NCBI RefSeq assembly: GCF_000763295.1
Contig: NZ_JRJE01000006.1
Span: forward strand, 222,431 to 286,430
Direction: 5' to 3'
Length of the DNA stretch: 64,000 bases
Source: Thalassospira australica
GTDB taxonomy: Bacteria > Pseudomonadota > Alphaproteobacteria > Rhodospirillales > Thalassospiraceae
The first letter of the stretch is position 1; each line of letters opens with the position of its first letter. The notes beneath the pieces are model-generated. The model had not been told where the DNA came from. It did not search any database and saw only the letters and a list, made by a program, of their open reading frames with translations. Both the position numbers and the translations under genes were made by a program. Shown here one piece after another: positions 28,075 to 37,468 of the stretch.

Positions 28075-28686
28075 ATGGACAGCAACATTGCCGAGTCGGG
28101 TTTGCACGAAGACGTGATCGCCAGAATCCGCAATGGCCTTAAGGGTCAGACATTGGTGTTCATTGGCCTGATGGGTGCAGGTAAAAGCTGCATCGGCCGG
28201 ATGGTTGCCAAGGAACTCAATCTGGATTTTGTCGATGCCGACCGCGAAATTGAAGAAGCCGCTGGCTGCTCGATTGCTGATATCTTCAAGCTGTATGGTG
28301 AAGAGGCATTTCGCGACGGCGAGGAACGTGTAATAGCCCGTTTGCTTGATGGCGAACAGATTGTGTTGGCTACAGGCGGGGGTGCGTTTATTCGCGAACG
28401 TACCAGAGACCTTATTCTCGAAAAATCCTTATCGGTCTGGCTGCGCGCCGACCTTGACCTGCTTTTGCAGCGCACCAGCGGTCGGACGCATCGTCCGTTG
28501 CTGAACAAAGGTGACCCCAAGCAGGTTTTGGCCGAGCTGATCGATGCGCGTTATCCGGTCTATGCCGGTGCAGACATTATTTTCGACTGTGACGAGTCCT
28601 CAAAGGAAGACACCCGTGATGCAGTTCTTGAATTGCTTGCGAATTCCTTTGATGACGACGGCCAGTTGATCAAGACAGGAACCTGA
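28075..28686 (+). CDS. aroK: Shikimate kinase
   Basis: 203 residues from ATG 28075. Walker A is GLMGAGKS, followed by DFVDADREIEEAAG (shikimate-binding Asp and Arg), the conserved ATGGGAFI loop and the lid region RTSGRTHRPLL. It phosphorylates shikimate in aromatic amino acid synthesis. An in-frame TTG at 28045 would add ten residues; neither start has a strong ribosome site. It precedes aroB by four bases, the usual aroKB pairing. Confidence 0.95.
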   Translation: MDSNIAESGLHEDVIARIRNGLKGQTLVFIGLMGAGKSCIGRMVAKELNLDFVDADREIEEAAGCSIADIFKLYGEEAFRDGEERVIARLLDGEQIVLATGGGAFIRERTRDLILEKSLSVWLRADLDLLLQRTSGRTHRPLLNKGDPKQVLAELIDARYPVYAGADIIFDCDESSKEDTRDAVLELLANSFDDDGQLIKTGT

Positions 28687-28690
28687 CAGA

Positions 28691-29806
28691 GTGAGCAATC
28701 ACGACACCCTTCGCGTTGACCTCGGTGCACGCAGCTATGACATCCTTGTTGGCAGCAACCTTTTGGCCGATACCGCCAAATATATTGCGCCGTTCGTCAA
28801 AAAGGCCGGCGTGATCGTAATCAGTGATGCGGCCCTTTCGAAGAACCATCTGCCGACAGTGTTAGGTTCTCTTGACGCGGCAGGGATTGGGCATCGTGAA
28901 ATCGTTGTGCCGTCGGGTGAAAAATCCAAAAGCTTTGCCGTGTTTGAGGATGTTGTCGAACAAATCCTGGCGATGGGCATTGAACGGTCCACATTGATCG
29001 TTGCCCTTGGTGGCGGGGTTGTTGGCGATCTGGCCGGTTACGTTGCGGCGTCGCTTTTGCGTGGTCTTGATTTCGTACAAATCCCGACCACCTTGCTTTC
29101 GCAGGTCGATAGCTCGGTCGGGGGTAAAACCGGGATCAATTCGAAATCGGGTAAAAATCTTGTCGGGGCGTTTCACCAGCCGCGACTGGTTCTGGCCGAT
29201 ACGTCTGTTCTTGATACCTTGCCGGCCCGGGAATTGCGTTCGGGTTACGCAGAGGTAGCGAAATATGGCCTCATCGACGATCCCGAGTTCTTTTCATGGC
29301 TTGAAGAAAATGGTCAGGCCGTTCTCGATACGGATGGCCCCGAGCGCCGTCAGGCCGTCATCAAAAGCTGTGCGGCCAAGGCACGTATTGTTTCCGAGGA
29401 TGAACGCGAGGGCGGCAAACGTGCCTTGCTTAACCTTGGTCATACCTTTGGTCACGCGCTGGAAGCGGAAACCGGTTATGGTGAAAAACTTCTGCACGGC
29501 GAAGCGGTGGCAATGGGAATGGTTATTGCCCATGATGTTTGCGGTGCGATGGGGATGGCCCCTGCCGGGGACAAAGACCGGATCGTTGCGCACCTGAAAT
29601 CGGTTGGTCTTCCGGTGACTGCGTCGGAAGTGGCGGGTATGCACTGGGATATCGACAAGGTGATTTCCCATATGTCACGTGACAAAAAAGTCAGGGACGG
29701 CGAAATTACCTTTGTCATGACACGCGGCATCGGCAAGGCTTTCACATCCAAGGCAATGGATGTAGGAAAGATGCGTGCTGCGATCACGCGTTCCTGCCGT
29801 GGCTGA
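28691..29806 (+). CDS. aroB: 3-dehydroquinate synthase
   Basis: 371 residues, NAD+- and metal-dependent. Motifs are ALGGGVVGDLAGY (NAD), IPTTLLSQVDSSVGGKTGIN, the metal ligand Glu in RSGYAEVAKYGLI, and the His ligands in NLGHTFGHALE and LHGEAVAMGM. It makes dehydroquinate from DAHP, the second step of the shikimate pathway. The start is GTG at 28691, four bases after aroK. Confidence 0.97.
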   Translation: MSNHDTLRVDLGARSYDILVGSNLLADTAKYIAPFVKKAGVIVISDAALSKNHLPTVLGSLDAAGIGHREIVVPSGEKSKSFAVFEDVVEQILAMGIERSTLIVALGGGVVGDLAGYVAASLLRGLDFVQIPTTLLSQVDSSVGGKTGINSKSGKNLVGAFHQPRLVLADTSVLDTLPARELRSGYAEVAKYGLIDDPEFFSWLEENGQAVLDTDGPERRQAVIKSCAAKARIVSEDEREGGKRALLNLGHTFGHALEAETGYGEKLLHGEAVAMGMVIAHDVCGAMGMAPAGDKDRIVAHLKSVGLPVTASEVAGMHWDIDKVISHMSRDKKVRDGEITFVMTRGIGKAFTSKAMDVGKMRAAITRSCRG

Positions 29807-29817
29807 TTGAATATTGT

Positions 29818-29849
29818 TGTCTGCGGTCTACTTTAATCGCAGACACATT
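29818..29849 (+). terminator. Likely terminator after aroKB
   Basis: TGTCTGCG (29818-29825) pairs perfectly with CGCAGACA (29838-29845) around a 12-nt AT-rich loop, followed by CATTTT. It separates aroKB from the CorC-type gene. Confidence 0.5.
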
Positions 29850-29937
29850 TTCCTAACTTGTTTAACGACAATTGATTTTATAGGTGAACACAGGACAAAA
29901 TGTTTCTGTTGCGATCACCCTTTGGAGACGACCCTGA

Positions 29938-31212
29938 ATGACGATCACGATTGTCGTGATTTTTTTCCTGCTGATGTTGTCGGCGTTCTTCTCTGGCTCG
30001 GAAACCGCGCTGACGGCGGCGTCGCGTCCGGTCATGCACCACAAGGAACAGGACGGCGACCTGCGGGCCGGGATCGTCAACAGGTTGCGCCGTTATCAGG
30101 AACGGTTGCTTGGCGCAATTTTGCTGGGCAACAATATGGTCAATATCCTGGCATCGGCCCTTGCAACATCGGTGATGATTGAACTGTTTGGTGAAAATGG
30201 CGTGGTCTATGCGACTGCGGTCATGACTGCCCTTGTTCTGATCTTTTCGGAAATCCTGCCAAAGACATATGCGCTGCAGCATGCCGATACCATGGCATTG
30301 CGGGTTGCGCGCCCGATGAGCATTCTGGTTGTTCTGTTTGCGCCGGTTACCCAAACCATTCAGGTGCTTGTGCAGGCAACCTTGCGCCTGTTTGGCAGTG
30401 GCGAAGGGCCGGGCCTGGACAGCGAACGCGAATTACGTGGCGCGATTGAACTTCATGCCGATGACGTGGTTGTCGGCGATCATCATGCCGAACGCACAAT
30501 GCTGCATGGTGTGCTTGATCTTGAAGATGTCGGCGTCTGGGAAATCATGGTGCATCGTCGCAAGGTGCAAATGATCGATATTTCACGTCCGATGGAAGAA
30601 ATCCTTGATACCGTCCTCGCCAGCCCGCACACCCGTATTCCGATCTATGAAAAAGACCCTGACAACATTGTTGGTGTCTTGCATGCGCGGGAAGTCCTTA
30701 AGGCGATTGTGCGCGGGGCAAAACCCGCAACAGCCGAAGATGTCCGTGAACTGAGCGCCGAGCCATGGTTTATCCCGGATTCAACAACGCTTGCTGATCA
30801 GCTTAAGGCCTTCAAGGAACGCCACGAACATTTTGCCATTGTCGTTGACGAATATGGTGCGTTCGAAGGCGTTGTATCGCTTGAGGATATTCTCGAAGAA
30901 ATCGTTGGCGACATTTCCGATGAAACCGACGTTGAAGTCGTTGGTGTTCATCCACAGTCGGATGGTTCGGTCATTGTGCGCGGTGATGTCACCATCCGTG
31001 ATTTGAATCGCCGCTTTGGCTGGCGACTGCCCGACGAGGAAGCCGCCACGGTTGCCGGGCTTTTATTGTATGAAACCCGGCGGATTCCCGATGTCGGGCA
31101 GCAGTTCCGGTTCCATGGGTTTGAATTCGAAGTCCTGCGGCGTATTCGCAATCAGATCACCCGTGTACGCCTGCGCGCGGTGGTTGATCCCGCCGTTGAA
31201 GCTCAAGAATAA
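29938..31212 (+). CDS. HlyC/CorC (CNNM) family transport protein
   Basis: 424 residues. The N-terminal DUF21 domain has three to four transmembrane helices (about 4-165; FFSGSETALTAASRPVMHH is the family's ion-site motif), followed by a CBS pair (about 200-330, including EYGAFEGVVSLEDILEEIVGDI) and a C-terminal transporter-associated domain (about 345-420). Members are implicated in Mg2+/Co2+ export or resistance, and the older hemolysin name is misleading. The ATG has GGAG nine bases upstream. It follows aroB, as in many Alphaproteobacteria. Confidence 0.93.
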   Translation: MTITIVVIFFLLMLSAFFSGSETALTAASRPVMHHKEQDGDLRAGIVNRLRRYQERLLGAILLGNNMVNILASALATSVMIELFGENGVVYATAVMTALVLIFSEILPKTYALQHADTMALRVARPMSILVVLFAPVTQTIQVLVQATLRLFGSGEGPGLDSERELRGAIELHADDVVVGDHHAERTMLHGVLDLEDVGVWEIMVHRRKVQMIDISRPMEEILDTVLASPHTRIPIYEKDPDNIVGVLHAREVLKAIVRGAKPATAEDVRELSAEPWFIPDSTTLADQLKAFKERHEHFAIVVDEYGAFEGVVSLEDILEEIVGDISDETDVEVVGVHPQSDGSVIVRGDVTIRDLNRRFGWRLPDEEAATVAGLLLYETRRIPDVGQQFRFHGFEFEVLRRIRNQITRVRLRAVVDPAVEAQE

Positions 31213-31440
31213 CGCCCATATTTCCAACTGCTGGAATGCACCGGCCTCACACCATGGTCGCGTAAAAAGTTTCAGGTTTATCTACTTATGGGTTAAACTT
31301 CTGTCACGAGGTCTTGACCCAAAGGATTGCAGGGCCACTTGCAAATAAGGGCCCATCGCGCTGATAGTTGATGCAGTGCGCGACCAGACGATCTGATCGG
31401 GTTTGGGCATGTGGCAATAGCAACCTGCAGAGAGAGATGC

Positions 31441-31890
31441 ATGGATACGAAAATTGTACCGGGTGTGGTTCAGGAACAATCCATCGCGACACTTAATCCT
31501 GCCGACTCAGTGATGGACGCTGTCAATATGATGTCCGAGCGCAAAATTGGCGCCGTCGTTATCGTTGACAACAATGCAAAGCTGGCGGGAATCTTTACTG
31601 AGCGTGATCTTGTGAACCGTGTCGTTGCAAAGGGTCTCGATGCGGCGTCTGTTCCCCTGTCAAAAGTGATGACGGCTGATCCAGACACGCTTGGCCCGAA
31701 CGATAATGCAATGAGCGCACTTGATTTGATGAGCGCGCGGCGATACCGCCACTTGCCTGTCGTTGATGGCGACAAGGTCGTGGGGATGGTGTCGATCCGT
31801 GATTTGTTCAATGTGGTGAAAAAGCAGCTTGAAGAAGACGTCCGCGAGCGCGAAAAATTCATCTTCGGTTCCGATTACGGCGTGGCCTGA
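31441..31890 (+). CDS. Stand-alone CBS-domain protein
   Basis: 149 residues made almost entirely of two CBS motifs (about 10-65 and 75-132; VVIVDNNAKLAGIFTERDLV and LPVVDGDKVVGMVSIRDLF), with a charged C-terminal helix. Such proteins bind adenosyl ligands or NADH and regulate partner proteins; the partner is unknown. The ATG at 31441 follows a GAGAGAG ribosome site. It is preceded by a 228-bp gap with no other recognisable feature, so it is likely a single-gene unit. Confidence 0.9.
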   Translation: MDTKIVPGVVQEQSIATLNPADSVMDAVNMMSERKIGAVVIVDNNAKLAGIFTERDLVNRVVAKGLDAASVPLSKVMTADPDTLGPNDNAMSALDLMSARRYRHLPVVDGDKVVGMVSIRDLFNVVKKQLEEDVREREKFIFGSDYGVA

Positions 31891-31935
31891 ACAAGCAGGA
31901 CCCTACCAAATCAGGTGATGGCGAACTCTTGTGAG

Positions 31936-31972
31936 ATGCCTGCACGCATGTTTGCCGTGCGGGCATTCTTGC
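31936..31972 (+). terminator. Stem-loop after the CBS gene
   Basis: ATGCCTGCACG (31936-31946) pairs with CGTGCGGGCAT (31956-31966), with one G-U pair and a 9-nt loop. The tail is only weakly T-rich, so termination is likely but not certain. Confidence 0.4.
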
Positions 31973-32065
31973 GTTTGGCGCCATCTTACAGAGTGGAATA
32001 TAATTTTTGCAGCTTGACAGCGTGTAGGTGAATGTCTTTACGTTTACGTAAAGGAGAGATTCCCA

Positions 32066-32638
32066 ATGCCATTGTCCAGCCCCACGGATCGCGAACATAT
32101 TCACACCCGCACGGTGACCTGTCAGGGATTTCGCCGCAAGGATGACTTGTGGGATATCGAAGGTCACATCACCGATATCAAAACCTATGGGTTTGAAAAT
32201 CACGATCGCGGTGAAATTCCGGCAGGTGTTCCTGTCCATGAAATGTGGATACGGGTCACCATTGGCAATGATCTTGTGATCCGGGCAGTCGAGGCGGTGA
32301 CGGACTATGCTCCATTTGCCGCATGTGATGCGATTGCGCCCGATTATGAAAAACTCGTCGGTCTGAAGCTGGGGCCGGGTTTGCGCAAACAAATCCGTGA
32401 GCGGGTCGGTGGGGTTCATGGCTGTACCCACTTAAATGAACTGATAGGGCCTGTTGCAACAACCGCGTTTCAGACCGTGTTCCCAATTCTTGCCAAGGAA
32501 TCGCTCCAGGCGCAGTCAAATGCATCACCCAAAGGGGCTGCAAGGCGAAATCCGTTGATCAATACCTGCCATGGATGGCGCAGTGACGGTGCCGCCGTGA
32601 AGCGCATTTCGCCAGATTCATATACCGGGGATGAATAG
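32066..32638 (+). CDS. DUF2889 domain-containing protein
   Basis: 190 residues. The DUF2889 core is visible: RTVTCQGFRRKDDLWDIEGHITD, PVHEMWIRVTIGNDLVI and GVHGCTHLNELIGPVATTAFQ, with conserved Cys and His that could bind a metal. The family's function is not established. The ATG has an excellent ribosome site (AAAGGAGAG). It appears monocistronic. Confidence 0.9.
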   Translation: MPLSSPTDREHIHTRTVTCQGFRRKDDLWDIEGHITDIKTYGFENHDRGEIPAGVPVHEMWIRVTIGNDLVIRAVEAVTDYAPFAACDAIAPDYEKLVGLKLGPGLRKQIRERVGGVHGCTHLNELIGPVATTAFQTVFPILAKESLQAQSNASPKGAARRNPLINTCHGWRSDGAAVKRISPDSYTGDE

Positions 32639-32739
32639 GGTTCTGAGCTCAAATCCTGTCTTGTAAGTGAAGATGTGCGGACCAATATCACCAATATCAA
32701 AAGTGCTCGTAGAACGTGTTAGGCGGGTTTTGTGTGACC

Positions 32740-34119
32740 ATGTTGCACCGGGTTTGGGAACTTAAAAGGCATTTTGGAAAAACCGCGCGCGGGACCGTTT
32801 TGTGCCGTAATTGGCCCTCAGCCTTATGTGTGGGGGCATTTTTTGCGTGGTGCGGTGTGGCCGTTGCGCCAGTTCAGGCCAATGACCTACAGTTATCTGG
32901 CCCACAGGTTGCGCAGCTGGAAACCGAGGGTACGGAAGATTTCCTGATCCTTCAGACCAACCTGCACCCCCCTTATCAGGAACTGCAAAACGGTTTGCTC
33001 AGAGGCTATTCCGTGGCTGTCCTCAATTGCGTTTTTGAACGTATTAGCGTTGGCTATGGTCTTGCCATCGCCCCACGTCAACGCAATCGGCAGATGGTTC
33101 AAAGCGGTCAGGCGGATGGCTTCTTTTTGGCGCGCATCAGCGATGCAATGGATGAATATGCGGTGGCATCAAAGCCGCTTGCGCTGGAAAAGTGGGTATG
33201 GGTTTCACTGTATGGTAGCGCAGATGATCCGCATATAAGCCAAGCACCCGATCCAGATGGTTTTGCGACCGTTGGTGCCATTCTTGGGTCAAACGAGGCT
33301 GAATGGCTTGAAGAACAAGGTTTCAAGGATCTCATGCGTGTCCCGTCACTTGCGTCATTGGTCGCGCAGGTGGCTGCGGGGCGCGTTGACTATGCGCTGG
33401 TCGACAAAAAAAGCTTCGAGATTGCGCGCAACGAGCTGTCACTTGGGGCTGATAAGTTCATGCTGCAGTTTGAACGTTATGCGCCGCTTGTTGTGTATTT
33501 TTCCAAACGATATGTGGCCGCGCATCCCGATCTGTTGGGTAAACTGAATGGCGTTCTGGAGTTTTGTGAAACGCGCCCAATGCACCTTGAACCGTGGGAA
33601 CGCGATTCAATCGAACGTCTTCAGTTGCCCACCGTGCGTCAGTTCGCCAAAACCCCAGAACTGCTAACCATTGTTGAAACGCTCATTCGTGATGCAAAAC
33701 GCCCCTCAAGCGATCAAAAACGGCTGACCGATGCCGAATGGACGGCCTTGGCCCGCATCGGGCAATCCAGCCCAAAAGCCATCGAAATTTCTGAGAATGC
33801 CTTGTCGGAATATCTTCGCGCGTTCCAGATCAGTTCTGACGCGCAGATCGCCGAAGCATTCGTCTTTGATGTTCATGGTCAGATTTTGGGCATGAGCCGG
33901 CTGACATCAGACTACGATCAAAGCGACGAGGCGCAATTCCAGATGACAGAAAGCATCAATCAGGATCACGCGCTAATCACCGACATCCGTTTTGATGCCT
34001 CAACCAAAACTTTCCTGTCGCAGATAACGGTGCCGATTGTTGATCCCCAAAGCGGCAGAACGCTTGCGGCACTCACAGTAGGGTTGAATGTTTCAGCAGC
34101 CCTGCGCCCGGAAAGTTAG
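32740..34119 (+). CDS. Periplasmic binding-protein/Cache-like fusion, no output domain
   Basis: 459 residues from ATG 32740; GTG starts just upstream (32716, 32734) are possible. There is an N-terminal signal or anchor helix (ALCVGAFFAWCGVAVAPVQA). An SBP_bac_3-like domain follows (about 70-295: HPPYQELQNGLLRGYSVAVL, GQADGFFLARI, VGAILGSNEAEWLEEQGF). A helical linker leads to a C-terminal Cache/PDC-like domain (about 350-455: VFDVHGQILGMSRLTSDYDQSD and TVPIVDPQSGRTLAALTVG). No transmembrane helix or signalling domain follows, unlike receptor kinases or chemoreceptors with these modules. It may be a soluble two-ligand binding protein that works with an unlinked sensor or transporter. Confidence 0.75.
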   Translation: MLHRVWELKRHFGKTARGTVLCRNWPSALCVGAFFAWCGVAVAPVQANDLQLSGPQVAQLETEGTEDFLILQTNLHPPYQELQNGLLRGYSVAVLNCVFERISVGYGLAIAPRQRNRQMVQSGQADGFFLARISDAMDEYAVASKPLALEKWVWVSLYGSADDPHISQAPDPDGFATVGAILGSNEAEWLEEQGFKDLMRVPSLASLVAQVAAGRVDYALVDKKSFEIARNELSLGADKFMLQFERYAPLVVYFSKRYVAAHPDLLGKLNGVLEFCETRPMHLEPWERDSIERLQLPTVRQFAKTPELLTIVETLIRDAKRPSSDQKRLTDAEWTALARIGQSSPKAIEISENALSEYLRAFQISSDAQIAEAFVFDVHGQILGMSRLTSDYDQSDEAQFQMTESINQDHALITDIRFDASTKTFLSQITVPIVDPQSGRTLAALTVGLNVSAALRPES

Positions 34120-34145
34120 GATATCTTGCCAAGCAAGCGTCTGGC

Positions 34146-34766
34146 CTACTTGTCTGGCGGCTTGGATATTTTAATTGCGATATCGTTGTACCAGTCAGCA
34201 GCTGCCTGCATTTCCGCATCAGACAGTTCCTTTGCGATCGGTGTCATGATGTCATGAACCCGCTTGCCGGTTCGAAACGCCTTGAGTTGCGTTTCAATAT
34301 AGATATTGGCCTCGCCCGCCAGATTGGGGGCATCTTCAAGGGTTGAAATGCCATTTGCGCTATGACAACCAACGCAAAGTTCCGGTGCATCATCTTCTGA
34401 TGTGCCAGCGGGCAGGGTGCCTGATGCTTCAAAATGACTAAACCAAAGCGCAACCTTGTTGATCTGATCATCAGACAGGCTGCTTGCGACAACGGTCATC
34501 ATTTCATGTTCGCGTGCCCCGGTCTTGAAGGCCTTGAGTTGCGCAATCAGGTAATCAACCGGTTCGCCGCCGATATGCGGGGCAATCGGAATGCGCGCCA
34601 GGCCATCAAGCCCATGACAGGTGCGGCACATGCCGGCCACCTTGCGGCCATCTTTAAGGGCCTGCGGATCAGGTGCAGTCGCTTCCTGTGCGGAAACCGA
34701 CGAGGCTGTCGGAAGCACCCCGGCGGACAAAAGCCCGCCGAGGAGTGTTATCACGAGTTTACGCAT
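34146..34766 (-). CDS. Diheme c-type cytochrome (cytochrome c4-like)
   Basis: 206 residues. A signal peptide ends near SVSAQ. Two homologous cytochrome c domains each carry a heme motif, CRTCHG (about residue 50) and CVGCHS (about 135), with distal Met residues in HEMMTVVASSLSD and HDIMTPIAKELSD. This is the c4/c553 diheme pattern of a periplasmic electron carrier. The ATG at 34766 shares a base with the TGA of the upstream dehydrogenase (TGATG), so it is translationally coupled and is the probable electron acceptor of that enzyme. Confidence 0.9.
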   Translation of the reverse strand: MRKLVITLLGGLLSAGVLPTASSVSAQEATAPDPQALKDGRKVAGMCRTCHGLDGLARIPIAPHIGGEPVDYLIAQLKAFKTGAREHEMMTVVASSLSDDQINKVALWFSHFEASGTLPAGTSEDDAPELCVGCHSANGISTLEDAPNLAGEANIYIETQLKAFRTGKRVHDIMTPIAKELSDAEMQAAADWYNDIAIKISKPPDK

Positions 34767-36019
34767 CAATTGCCCTCGTACCAGATGCGATAAAGCGCAC
34801 CGGCCAGATCGTCGGAAACAATGATCGAACCATCACGCAATTGGGCAACATCGACCGGGCGACCAAGATATTCTTCGTTCTCGTCAATCCAGCCTTCGGC
34901 AAACGGTTCGGTGGTGGCGTTGCCTTCATCATCGATGAAGGTCACCATCACCCGCGCACCGACCGGTGTTGTGCGGTTCCACGATCCGTGCTGGGCCGAG
35001 AAGATCGCGTTCTTGTATTTGGCCGGGAACATCTTGCCGGTATAGAAGCTCATGCCAAGGTCGGCAGCATGGGCGACGGTTTCCACCGCAGGCATGACCA
35101 CATCATAAGGCACTTCCTGACCGGCATATTCATTCGTGCGGACGTCACCGCCGCCATACCATGGATGGCCGAAATGCTGTCCCATTGCTGTTTGCCGGTT
35201 GATTTCACCGGGCGGGATGTCATCGCCCATTCCATCGACCTGGTTGTCCGTCCACCACAGTTCGCCTGTTTCCGGATGGAAGTCATGACCAACGGAGTTA
35301 CGCACCCCATAGGTGTAGACTTCACGGTCGGTGCCGTCGGTATTGATGCGGATGATGCCGCCAATCCCGAATTCGCGGTACAGTTCAAGTTTGTCTTCCG
35401 GCGCAACATTAAACGGCTGACCAAGCGAGATATAAAGCTTACCGTCCGGGCCGATTTTGCAAACACGTGCGGTGTGATTATAGCTTTCCTCTGCTGGCGG
35501 GACCAGATCGCCTTGCTTGACCACGTTAAAGGCCGCAACATCCGGGCTCTCATAGAAAAACTCGGCTGCCGGGAAAACCAGAACGCGATTCTGTTCAGCG
35601 ATATAAAGGAACCCGTCAGAGGAGAAACACGGACCATTGGGAATGGCAAAGCGCAGCGACGGGGCGAAGTCCTTGACCTCGTCGGCGACCCGGTCCTTGT
35701 TGCGGTCGGTCACGGCCCAGACTTTATCCTTGCGTGTGCCGACAAAGGTTACAACCCCCTGTGGTCCTACAGCAATATGGCGGGCATCAGGGACGACGGC
35801 ATAAAGACCGATCTTAAATCCAGCAGGAAGCGTGATGCGTTCCAGGGTCTTTTTGATCCCTTCGGCGTAATTCCCGCCCTGTTCAATAACAGTGAATTCT
35901 GTCGTCCCGGTTGATTGGAAGTTTGAAAGTTTTTCAAGATTGTCCGGCGCAGGTGCTTGCGCATAGGCGGTTCCGGACATGGCAAGCGCAATACTCGCCA
36001 TTAGAAGGCGTTTCGTCAT
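34766..36019 (-). CDS. PQQ-dependent sugar dehydrogenase (sorbosone dehydrogenase-like)
   Basis: 417 residues. A signal peptide (cleavage near AYAQ at residue 21) is followed by a six-bladed beta-propeller of the soluble glucose/sorbosone dehydrogenase type. Family segments include ARVCKIGPDGKLYISLGQPFN, YGVRNSVGHDFHPETGELWWTDN and HGSWNRTTPVGARV. It should oxidise an aldose or aldehyde in the periplasm; the substrate is undetermined. The ATG at 36019 is preceded by GGGAGGA; a longer in-frame start 14 codons upstream would spoil the signal peptide. No pqq synthesis genes lie in this window. Confidence 0.9.
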   Translation of the reverse strand: MTKRLLMASIALAMSGTAYAQAPAPDNLEKLSNFQSTGTTEFTVIEQGGNYAEGIKKTLERITLPAGFKIGLYAVVPDARHIAVGPQGVVTFVGTRKDKVWAVTDRNKDRVADEVKDFAPSLRFAIPNGPCFSSDGFLYIAEQNRVLVFPAAEFFYESPDVAAFNVVKQGDLVPPAEESYNHTARVCKIGPDGKLYISLGQPFNVAPEDKLELYREFGIGGIIRINTDGTDREVYTYGVRNSVGHDFHPETGELWWTDNQVDGMGDDIPPGEINRQTAMGQHFGHPWYGGGDVRTNEYAGQEVPYDVVMPAVETVAHAADLGMSFYTGKMFPAKYKNAIFSAQHGSWNRTTPVGARVMVTFIDDEGNATTEPFAEGWIDENEEYLGRPVDVAQLRDGSIIVSDDLAGALYRIWYEGN

Positions 36020-36159
36020 TACGTAGTCCTCCCGATTGTTGCGGATGCCATTTACCGGCATCCGAGCCGAGCGAACTTCGATATTCGCACGACTTGTCTA
36101 TAAGCATTGCGCCCAATCGGGATTAACGTCTAGGTTGATTTCACTATATGGAATTGTGT

Positions 36160-36456
36160 TTAATTGTTTTTATTCGCCAGCGCGGTTTCATATTCTGCGG
36201 GTGTCATGGTTTTCAGTGCCAACGCATGAACCCGGTCCTTGAGCAAGGCATCAAGCGCGCCATAAACAAGGCGCTGGCGATTAACCCGATTCTCACCTTC
36301 GAATTTTTCAGACACCACAAGAACAGAAAAATGGGACTCGCCACGCGGGTCTGCACCGGCATGACCGGCATGTTTTGACGAATCGTCATTGATCTGAAGT
36401 TCAGTCGGGGCGAATTGTTCGCTCAGGATGTCGCGGATCTGATTGGCTACCTGCAT
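36160..36456 (-). CDS. bolA: BolA-family protein
   Basis: 98 residues. The class II KH-like BolA fold is recognisable: QINDDSSKHAGHAG, ESHFSVLVVSEKFEG, RLVYGALDALLKDRVHALALKTMTPAEY with the invariant C-terminal His. BolA works with monothiol glutaredoxin in Fe-S and iron homeostasis and as a stress regulator. The ATG at 36456 has GAGG upstream; the longer frame adds a Cys-containing stretch that is not conserved. It is divergent from the J-domain gene. Confidence 0.93.
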   Translation of the reverse strand: MQVANQIRDILSEQFAPTELQINDDSSKHAGHAGADPRGESHFSVLVVSEKFEGENRVNRQRLVYGALDALLKDRVHALALKTMTPAEYETALANKNN

Positions 36457-36616
36457 GGTAAGGGCCTCTGTTCTCTTGGGATGTTTGCAAATCACTGCAA
36501 AAACGAATCTGCCTTGCACGTTCTGGCAGGTGAAGGCCGTTTTTCAAGCCTTTTATCGCACTTAAAGCGACCGTATGATATTGCGCATATCGAATTTTCA
36601 GAACATATAGACGCAA

Positions 36617-37267
36617 ATGAACCGAGGACACCGCAACAAGCGCAAGACGCTCAACCATGAAGAACCCATCCTGCCCGATTGCGATTGGCCGGGATGTGAG
36701 GGGCATGGCGAGTTCCGTGCGCCCAAGGATCGCAAGTTGCGGGACTATTATCAGTTCTGTCTTGAACATGTCCGTGAATACAATAAATCCTGGAACTACT
36801 ATGAAGGCATGAAAGCCGAGGATATCGAAAGCGACGTACGCCGCGATACCCATTGGCAACGCCCGACCTGGCAGTTCGGTCATATTCGCGGATCAAAAAA
36901 GCCGTTCAATTTCAAATTCAAAGACGGGTTTGGCTTCTTTAACGAAGATGGTGATCAAACCCATCACGGACCCGGTGCCGAAGACAAGGCCAGGGCAGAA
37001 CGCAAACGCAAAAGCGAAGAGGCCCAACGCCGTGCCGGTGCCCTTGGCATGCCAAGCGAACAGCAACAGGCGATGGCGACCCTTGATCTCGGCTGGCCGT
37101 TTACGCGTGATGAACTAAAAGCGAAATACAAGGCACTTTCCAAGAAGTACCATCCCGATGCCAATGGCGGGGATAAGGCGGCCGAGGAGCGATTTAAAAA
37201 GATCAGTGCCGCCTATACGTCGCTCACACGCTATATCCGCGACCTTGAGTCGCGGGTTTCGCTCTGA
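36617..37267 (+). CDS. J-domain (DnaJ-class) protein
   Basis: 216 residues. The N-terminal two thirds contain Cys/His pairs ([25 protein letters not shown]) resembling a small zinc module. A C-terminal J domain (about 160-212) has [29 protein letters not shown] with the HPD Hsp70-stimulating motif. C-terminal J placement with this N-terminal part is characteristic of an alphaproteobacterial family encoded next to cobS and bolA. The client is unknown. Confidence 0.92.
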   Translation: MNRGHRNKRKTLNHEEPILPDCDWPGCEGHGEFRAPKDRKLRDYYQFCLEHVREYNKSWNYYEGMKAEDIESDVRRDTHWQRPTWQFGHIRGSKKPFNFKFKDGFGFFNEDGDQTHHGPGAEDKARAERKRKSEEAQRRAGALGMPSEQQQAMATLDLGWPFTRDELKAKYKALSKKYHPDANGGDKAAEERFKKISAAYTSLTRYIRDLESRVSL

Positions 37268-37468
37268 ATTTTCTGCGAATTTCAGGAAATTTTGGTCAAA
37301 CTGGTTGCAGTTTGCGTATCTGGGTTGTCTTATCGGGCAAACCTTTTGCGATAATAGATATTTTTTGCGCATCTTCCCTTTGTGTGATGCGCCATAACCG
37401 CTATTAATGAGCAAGTTTAACGAAACGACCGCGCCACCAGCGCCGGTCCGAAAAATGCGCGAGTACTT

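Noticed and set aside
27826..29925. Shared GATCACCC-type 12-mers near 27830 and 29910
   Set aside because: Too short and unrelated in context; probably coincidence.
29814..30182. 122-codon plus-strand frame overlapping the CorC-type gene start
   Set aside because: Most of it lies in another frame of a well-supported gene, and the rest covers the aroB terminator.
37268..37468. Cobalamin riboswitch before cobS
   Set aside because: The leader lacks the conserved B12-box sequence; only a simple hairpin is present.
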